From contig CM026398.1 of NCBI GenBank assembly GCA_014843695.1, positions 44,137,372 to 44,201,371 on the forward strand: a stretch of DNA of 64,000 nt, read 5' to 3'. The translations under genes were made by a program, and so were the position numbers. How positions within the stretch are numbered: the stretch's first letter is position 1; the number at the start of each line of letters is the position of its first letter. Below the pieces are notes generated by a model. The model was not told where the DNA came from. It searched no databases and saw only the letters and a program-made list of their open reading frames with translations. The DNA is from Archivesica marissinica. Its lineage: Eukaryota; Mollusca; Bivalvia; Venerida; Vesicomyidae. Shown piece by piece: positions 56,486-64,000 of this stretch.

Positions 56486-56704
56486 GATCTGTAGTCCAGT
56501 GGTAACACACTGGATCTATCCCCCGTCTGGCCCTAATAAAATTAACAGTCTTGCAGATGGGACTTTAAACAGAGGTCTTGTGTCGGTGCTGTACACTGTG
56601 CACGTAAAAGAACGAGAGGAGACTCTGGAATGGATCTGTCTGTATCATTGCACTATCCTCCATCAAATCTAAAATGACTAATCTTTTCAAGAGGCCTCGC
56701 TTAA
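56486..56704 (+). mobile_element. SINE group S1, head damaged
   Basis: GGATCTGTAGTCCAGTGGTA, then a deletion across the anticodon arm, then CCCCCGTCTGGCC and the S1 body to GACTAATCTTTTC. Confidence 0.7.
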
Positions 56705-56879
56705 TGATTTTAATTGATTTCACAAACTGGGTGGAGCATTTAAGTGAAGAGGTGGTGGAAGCCGGAAGGGGTATATTATGCATTTGTCGATGAGTGTTAG
56801 TTACTTACATGTATTGTTGCATTTGAACATCAGTTAATTATGCAATAAGACTATTTTTATATTTAAGTTTATTTAACGT

Positions 56880-56995
56880 CGCTACCAGTTGCCCTGCGAC
56901 AAGCAGTTTACCTAACAACACCTTTCCTGGGCAGGCTCCAGCGGTTAACCAGTAATTGGTGCACCAACCTCCATAACAAACTGCCAACTTACTTG
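56880..56995 (-). mobile_element. SINE group S2 fragment, reverse
   Basis: AGCAGTTTACCTAACAACAC to CAACCTCCATAACAAACTGC match the S2 body. Its left side joins an S1 end (CGTCGCTACCAGTTGCCC), making a junction of two SINE groups. Confidence 0.6.
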
Positions 56996-57002
56996 TTCCT
57001 TT

Positions 57003-57185
57003 AGTGTCAAACCCCATAGCGGGGACTTAGACATGTTTTCCTGGGCAGGCTTAGCCGACCTAAGCGATTAACCAGTACTAAGCAATGTGTGTGAGGTGCC
57101 TTGCTCAATGGCACTACATACGTGGCCTGACCGAGTATCGAACCCGGGACCGTTCGATTCCAAATCCGACACTCTACCACCAGCA
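57003..57185 (-). mobile_element. SINE group S5, reverse
   Basis: From GTCAAACCCCATAGCGGGG through GGCAGGCTTAGCCGACC to the head GAGTATCGAACCCGGGACCG and AATCCGACACTCTACCACC. An S3 tail (GAGAGTGATTAATATAAG...) follows at 57186-57240. Confidence 0.7.
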
Positions 57186-57284
57186 CGAGAGTGATTAATA
57201 TAAGTTGTTAAAACTTGCTTCGTAATCGTTGTAAAAGAAATAACGTTTTTAAATAAAAATTCTTTCATATGAGGAAACTATCGA

Positions 57285-58070
57285 GCTGGCTTGTTGGTAG
57301 GTCAATGGTACTACTTGCTGGCTTGTTGGTAGGTCAATGGTACTACTTGCTGGCTTGTTGGTAGGTCAATGGTACTACTTGCTGGCTTGTTGGTAGGTCA
57401 ATGGTACTACTTGCTGGCTTGTTGGTAGGTCAATGGTACTACTTGCTGGCTTGTTGGTAGGTCAATGGTACTACTTGCTGGCTTGTTGGTAGGTCAATGG
57501 TACTACTTGCTGGCTTGTTGGTAGGTCAATGGTACTACTTGCTGGCTTGTTGGTAAGTCAATGGTACTACTTGCTGGTAGGGCAATGGTACCACTTGCTG
57601 GCTTGTTGGTAGGTCAATGGTACTACTTGCTGGCTTGTTGGTAGGTCAATGGTACTACTTGCTGGCTTGTTGGTAGGTCAATGGTACTACTTGCTGGCTT
57701 GTTGGTAGGTCAATGGTACTACTTGCTGGCTTGCTGGTAGGTCAATGGTACTACTTGCTGGCTTGTTGGTAGGTCAATGGTACTACTTGCTGGCTTGTTG
57801 GTAGGTCAATGGTACTAATTGCTGGCTTGTTGGTAGGTCAATGGTACTAATTGCTGGCTTGTCGGTAGGTCAATGGTACTACTTGCTGGCTTGCTGGTAG
57901 GGCAATGGTACTACTTGCTGGCTTGTTGGTAGGGCAATGGTACTACTTGCTGGCTTGTTGGTAGGTCAATGGTACTACTTGCTGGCTTGTTGCTAGGTCA
58001 ATGGTACTACTTGCTGGCTTGCTGGTAGGTCAATGGTACTACTTGCTGGCTTGTTGGTAGGCCAATGGTA
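57285..58070. repeat. 32-bp minisatellite, about 24 copies
   Basis: Unit GCTGGCTTGTTGGTAGGTCA plus ATGGTACTACTT. Copies are very uniform. One copy near 57563 lacks a central segment. An S3 SINE tail lies about 45 bp to the left and an S2 SINE starts directly at the right edge. Confidence 0.95.
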
Positions 58071-58155
58071 CGCCAAACTTTTTCATATAAAGAGACACGG
58101 TCTGAGCGGGGCTCGAACGCGTGGCCATCAGTAATGATAGGCTACAGTGGTATAC
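58068..58155 (-). mobile_element. SINE group S2 head, reverse
   Basis: AACTTTTTCATATAAAGAGAC, then GAGCGGGGCTCGAACGCGTG and TAATGATAGGCTACAGTGGT match the S2 head and first part of the body. Confidence 0.65.
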
Positions 58156-58684
58156 AAAAAGAACTATATAAGTTTTCTTTCGTTCTAATCACTTTCAGTC
58201 TACTGTTGTTAAATTCTATGCAAAATATTTATTTCTTGATTACATGTACAAATACTGAAATAAATCATGTTTAAACTAACCACTTGACCAGGAAGACAGA
58301 AAAGGAAGAGTTAATAAAGTGGATTTATAGCAAGTATTCGACCTTGAGGGCATGTCAAGGTCAATGTTGAGCACTAATTACCATATATGAATATTGTATG
58401 AACAGATCAGTTTATTAATCTGTAAAGAGATGAAGTTATGACACAGGTACAAGTTGTCAAACAGCCAAGGTAGGAAGGAGGGACGGCTGCTGACCCGGAA
58501 GCCATGACCAATAACTAGCCTTAGTTCAATCACTCCAGGTTCTGTTGAAATCCAACGACGGGCTTTCAAAGAAATTAGCCAAAAATTAAACTTTGTGACA
58601 TCCAGACATAGATTATAATTTTATAATCTACATAATCGGGAAGTAGAAATTCAATATGCGACATCATTATTATATTTTATCTGT
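58156..58684. other. No gene recognised
   Basis: A 63-residue minus frame (58569-58378) has no known family. No array or element is defined. Confidence 0.45.
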
Positions 58685-61600
58685 TGTATGGATATCCCAA
58701 GCAATGGTGTATTAGATATCTCAGGAATGGTGTATTGGATATCCCAGGAATGGTGTATTAGATATCCCAGGAATGGTGTATTGGATATCCCAGGAATGGT
58801 GTATTGGATATCCCAAGGAATGTTGTATTAGATATCCCAGGAATGGTGTATTGGATATCCCAAGGAATGTTGTATTAGATATCCCAGGAATGGTGTATTG
58901 GATATCCCAAGGAATGTTGTATTAGATATCCCAGGAATGGTGTATTGGATATCCCAGGAATGGTGTATTGGATATCCCAGGAATGGTGTATTGGATATAC
59001 AAGGAATGGTGTATTGGATATCCCAGGAATGGTGTATTGGATATACAAGGAATGGTGTATTGGATATACAAGGAATGGTGTATTGGATATACAAGGAATG
59101 GTGTATTGGATATACAAGGAATGGTGTATTGGATATACAAGGAATGGTGTATTGGATATACAAGCAATGGTGTATTGGATATACAAGCAATGGTGTATTG
59201 GATATACAAGCAATGGTGTATTGGATATACAAGGAATGGTGTATTGGATATCCCAGGAATGGTGTATTGGATATCCCAGGAATGGTGTATTGGATATCCC
59301 AGGAATGGTGTATTGGATATCCCAGGAATGGTGTATTGGATATCCCAGGAATGGTGTATTGGATATCCCAGGAATGGTGTATTGGATATCCCAGGAATGG
59401 TGTATTGGATATCCCAGGAATGGTGTATTGGATATCCCAAGGAACATTGTATTGGATATACAAGGAATGGTGTATTGGATATCCCAGGAATGGTGTATTG
59501 GATATCCCAAGGAATGGTGTATTTGATATTGAAGGGACAGTGTATGATATATCCCCATGGATGGTGTATGCCATATCCCAGGATCAGTGTACGAGATATC
59601 CCAGGGACAGTGTATGATATATCCCATGGATGGTGTATGCCATATCCCAGGATCAGTGTACGAGATATCCCAGGGATAGTTTATGATATATCCCATGGAT
59701 GGTGTATGCCATATCCCAGGATCAGTGTAGGAGATATCCCAGGGACAGTGTAGGAGATATCCCAGGGACAGTGTATGATATATCCCATGGATGGTGTATG
59801 CCATATCCCAGGATCAGTGTAGGAGATATCCCAGGGACAGTGTATGATATATCCCATGGATGGTGTATGCCATATCCCAGGATCAGTGTACGAGATATCC
59901 CAGGGACAGTGTATGATATATCCCATGGATGGTGTATGCCATATCCCAGGATCAGTGTACGAGATATCCCAGGGATAGTGTATGATATATCCCATGGATG
60001 GTGTATGCCATATCCCAGGATCAGTGTAGGAGATATCCCAGGGACAGTGTATGATAAAGCCCATGGATGGTGTATGCCATATCCCAGGATCAGTGTACGA
60101 GATATCCCAGGGACAGTGTATGATATATCCCATGAATGGTGTATGCCATATCCCAGGATCAGTGTAGGAGATATCCCAGGGACAGTGTATGATATATCCC
60201 ATGGATGGTGTATGCCATATCCCAGGATCAGTGTACGAGATATCCCAGGGACAGTGTATGATATATCCCATGGATGGTGTATGCCATATCCCAGGATCAG
60301 TGTACAAGATATCCCAGGGACAGTGTACAAGATATCCCAGGGACAGTGTAGGAGATATCCCAGGGACAGTGTACAAGATATCCCAGGGACAGTGTATGAT
60401 ATATCCCATGGATGGTGTATGCCATATCCCAGGATCAGTGTACGAGATATCCCAGGGAGTGTACGAGATATCCCAGGGACAGTGTATGATATATCCCAGG
60501 GACAGTGTATGATATATCCCATGGATGGTGTATGCCATATCCCAGGATCAGTGTACGAGATATCCCAGGGACAGTGTATGATATATCCCATGGATGGTGT
60601 ATGCCATATCCCAGGATCAGTGTAGGTGATATCCCAGGGACAGTGTACAAGATATCCCAGGGACAGTGTATGATATATCCCATGGATGGTGTATGCCATA
60701 TCCCAGAATCAGTGTAGGAGATATCCCAGGGACAGTGTAGGAGATATCCCAGGACAGTGTACGAGATATCCCAGGGACAGTGTATGATATATCCCATGGA
60801 TGGTGTATGCCATATCCCAGGATCAGTGTACAAGATATCCCAGGGACAGTGTATGATATATCCCAGGGACGGTGTATGCCATATCCCAGGATCAGTGTAC
60901 AAGATATCCCAGGAATGTTGTACGAAGATATCTCAGTAACAGTATAACATTATAGTATATCTCAGGGACGGTGTATGAAATATACCAGAGACTGTGTATT
61001 AGATATCCCAGGGAGAGTGTATGCCATATCCCAGGGATGGTGTATGAGATATCCCAGGGATGGTGTATGAGATATCCCAGGATCAGTGTACGAGATATCC
61101 CAGGAATGTTGTACGAAGATATCTCAGTAACAGTATAACATTATAGTATATCTCAGGGACAGTGTATGAAATATACCAGAGGCTGTGTATTAGATATCCC
61201 AGGGATGGTGTATGAGATATCCCAGGGACGGTGTATGAGATATCCAGGGACGGTGTATGAGATATCCCAGGGACGGTGTACGAGATATCCCAGGGACGGT
61301 GTATTAGATATCCCAGGGACGGTGTATGAGATATCCTAGGGACAGTGTATGAGATATCCCAGGGACGGTGTATTAGATATCCCAGGGATGATGGATGGAA
61401 TATCCCAGGGACAGTGTATGAGATATCCCAGGGACGGTGTATTAGATATCCCAGGGACGGTGTATGAGATATCCTAGGGACAGTGTATGAGATATCCCAG
61501 GGACGGTGTATTAGATATCCCAGGGACGGTGTATGAGATATCCTAGGGACAGTGTATGAGATATCCCAGGGACGGTGTATTAGATATCCCAGGGATGATG

Positions 61601-61820
61601 GATGGAATATCCCAGGGACAGTGTATGAGATATCCTAGCGACGGTGTATGAGATATCCCAGGGACGGTGTATGAGATATCCCAGGGACGGTGTATTAGAT
61701 ATCCCAGGGATGATGGATGGAATATCCCAGGGACGGTGTATGAGATATCCCAGGGATGGTGTATTAGATATCCCAGGGATGATGGATGGAATATCCCAGG
61801 TATGGTGTATCAGACATCCA
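58685..61820. repeat. 23-bp minisatellite family with three sub-domains, 3.1 kb
   Basis: Basic unit GATATCCCAGGAATGGTGTATTG (23 bp). From 58685 to 59530 it is nearly uniform, with TATACAAG and TATCCCAG sub-types in blocks. From 59530 to about 60930 three diverged units form a 69-bp higher-order repeat (GGACAGTGTATGATATATCC, CATGGATGGTGTATGCCAT, CAGGATCAGTGTACGAGAT). From 60930 to 61820 other orders appear, including a block duplicated 190 bp apart (60913 and 61103). It is rich in GATATC. Open frames on both strands follow from the unit (23 x 3 = 69). Confidence 0.95.
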
Positions 61821-62279
61821 GGTTCCAAACCACTTGAACCCTGAGAATAAGGTAAACGAGAATACACTCAACTACGCCCCGCAAGTATATAATCATTATT
61901 TAGTAATTAGGTAATCAACTTAACAGCAGTGTCCCCAGGCTGGAGTTCAAAGATTTAATAATTAATAAGCCTATACCGACACGATTGTAGAGTTCTGGAT
62001 CAAACTACTGAATTTATCAAACAGTTATGTCAGTGGAATAATACATAACTATATAGGGGATGATTTGCGAGAAATACCAGTAAGAGCTGTCCAACACCGT
62101 CTATGTTGAGTTCTGGGAAAAGCTTTTTTCATATACATGTAGAAATATAACAAATTACAGAGGACTCTTGGCCGAGTCAAAATTTCTCTCCCTTGTATAA
62201 CTATCTATATATATATATACCAGTATATATTATATATCCTGCAGCAGCCTCTTATGAGAGAGTTCTCTCTTTTGGGACA
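61821..62279. other. No gene recognised; TA microsatellite
   Basis: Unique sequence with a TA-rich run at about 62200-62236. It ends where the inverted duplication starts. Confidence 0.5.
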
Positions 62280-62321
62280 CCCTAAGTTCCAAACTGTAAC
62301 CCATCGGTAATATGCAATTTA

Positions 62322-62544
62322 AGTGTGTGTTTACGTTTATTTATCGTTGCTACCGGTTACCCATATGAGCGACGCCTACTGAAGAGATTAGTTATTTTAG
62401 ATTTTGGAGGATAGTGCATGATACAGACAGAGATCCATTCCAGAATCTCCTCTGGTTCTTTTACGTGCACGGTGTAAAGCACACAGCTGAACGTGAACTC
62501 TGGGCTGCTCACACATTAAGCGTATGCGCTACCATTGCGTTATC
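62322..62544 (-). mobile_element. SINE, S1 body with alternative head (mirror copy)
   Basis: Mirror of 21676-21898, reading on the minus strand here. Confidence 0.65.
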
Positions 62545-63471
62545 ACAACTGTCGCTAAGCTGGTTGTTGCCATATAACTGTAACTAGGAGTGGGAGGCTC
62601 CTGTATGTATGTATTAATGTCAATCCCCATGCAGGGACCTAGACATCTTTTCCTGGGCAGGCTTAGCCGACCTAAGCAATGTGTGTGAGGTGCCTTGCTC
62701 AATGACACAACATACTTGGCCTGACCGAGTATCGAACGTGGGACCTTTCCATTCCAAATCCGACGCTCTTAGGTCGGCTAAGCCTGCCCATGAAAATGTG
62801 TCTAAGTCCCGCAAGGGGTTGGACATTAATAGAACATACATACAATATAACTATATACCTTAAATGATATCTTATTTCTAGCATGTAGGTGGCGAGGATG
62901 ATCCGCACAGTCTACAGAATGCGACCTCTGAGCGTGCAACTGCAAGGTCAGGGCGGTAACCTTGAACCTCTCCGACCGTGGTTGGTGACCTACAGGTATC
63001 ACCGGCATGTGACGAGGCAACACCATCGGCAGCCTGAACACCGCAGAATCATTAGATCTCTTCTCAAGAATGTTTCTATCCAAAGACATTATCTCCACTA
63101 TGTGTTATTTGCAGCCCAATATAGAAGAAAGTACTGATGTTACAGCTAGTATGTGTATACACTCCTAGTATATACCAGACACTAATCTGTCATGGTCCAT
63201 TACATTACACAAGGCTAAAATAACATGTGTTTATAGCCTGAGGGATAATATAGATACATAATGGTAAAGGTCAACATACATTGTAAAGGTCATACAATAA
63301 TTATTATGTATGTATGTTACATTAAAACACTATGTTGTACTTGCAGTCCATTATTATTAATATTGGACTGGTATCAAAAGGCCAGAGTATTATTATCCTT
63401 GAGTAAATGTACGAAATTAACACTTTTAATTAGTAGGATCTTGTTATATAAGTGTGTGTTTTGAGTAAGAT

Positions 63472-63891
63472 ACCCCCATCAAACCTGCATTAGTGGTCAC
63501 CTCTATTATGCAGCCAACATGTATTAAGTAGCCAGTTTCCAGATTCCCAACATGTTGTTTTATTATGCATTTGACATCTATTAAGCAGCCACCTGTGCTA
63601 AGCAGCCACTTTCTGTGATTCCCTTGACCGGCTGCTTAACCCTTTCAACACCACAGACCTCTAAATAGGCGTACAAAAAGTGTAGATCCAGATGAGCCGG
63701 CTCGTGATGAGCCGTCTCATCAGGATCTGCACTTTTTGCCAGTAATATTACTATTTTTAGAGAAAAATTACCCATTTTGATAAATGAACTGGTCCGAATG
63801 TAATTTTCTTGTTCATTTATTGGTCTAAGAATATCATGGACCAGTCCATATCAGTTACTTGGTATTGAAAGAGTTATGGTAGATTTGACTG
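63472..63891 (+). mobile_element. TA MITE with nested TTAA MITE (mirror copy)
   Basis: Mirror of 20329-20748. The nested family A MITE is at 63640-63872, after GCTTAA, and ends CAATACCAAG-type in reverse. Confidence 0.75.
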
Positions 63892-64000
63892 TAAGCCTCA
63901 AAACGCATCCATTAGTTTCCATATTAGATCATTTATGGTTTATATCCTATACTTAATGTCAAACCCTTGCGAGAACCAGACATATTTTCCTGGGCAGGCT

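Larger units (their letters stand above)
62280..64000 (-). repeat. Inverted duplication, right arm (1721 bp)
   Basis: Reverse complement of 20220-21940. It begins CCCTAAGTTCC at 62280, the exact mirror of the last bases before the N gap, and reaches the window end. Mirror contents: S1-type SINE 62322-62544, S5 compound 62620-62807, TA MITE 63472-63891 with a nested family A MITE. Confidence 0.95.

Overview
This window looks like animal nuclear DNA, most likely from a mollusc and perhaps a bivalve. The support is tRNA-derived SINEs, TTAA- and TA-flanked MITEs, a Tc1-type transposon, a LINE tail, a spliced gene and a 1000-N scaffold gap. The taxon is an inference; nothing in the sequence names the species. 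No bacterial operons, CRISPR arrays or rRNA genes were seen.

Only one host gene can be read. It is a FAM107/DUF1151-family gene (actin-associated protein family) on the minus strand, in at least five coding exons at 56395-56329, 43735-43616, 39790-39595, 38810-38663 and 36089-35985 (stop). Splice phases agree at every junction (1, 1, 2, 0). The joined exons give 636 nt, or 211 residues plus a stop. The 5' end is missing or lies upstream. Its introns are packed with minisatellites, SINEs and MITEs, including a 5-kb 31-bp array and a small array of CRE palindromes.

The rest is repeats. At least twenty mostly unrelated tandem arrays (units of 20 to 67 bp, plus a G/T-only tract) cover roughly 28 kb, about 45% of the resolved sequence. 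The largest are a 7.4-kb 20/16-bp array (9.2-16.6 kb), a 5-kb 31-bp array (49.5-54.5 kb), a 3.1-kb 23-bp array (58.7-61.8 kb), a 2.2-kb 45-bp array (32.9-35.1 kb) and a 66-bp array beside the gap (22.9-25.2 kb). Several have higher-order structure. The long open frames inside them follow from the repeat units and are not called as genes.

Interspersed elements include a 1.4-kb Tc1 element inserted in the edge of the 20-bp array. Its transposase has lost the block holding the third catalytic residue. There are four TTAA-flanked (piggyBac-type) MITE families with different ends but similar internal modules, pogo/Tigger-like and Harbinger-like MITEs, hAT-like fragments and five tRNA-headed SINE groups. 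Several insertions are nested at exact target sites. The last 1721 bp of the window (62280-64000) is the reverse complement of 20220-21940, and the match stops exactly at the edge of the N gap.
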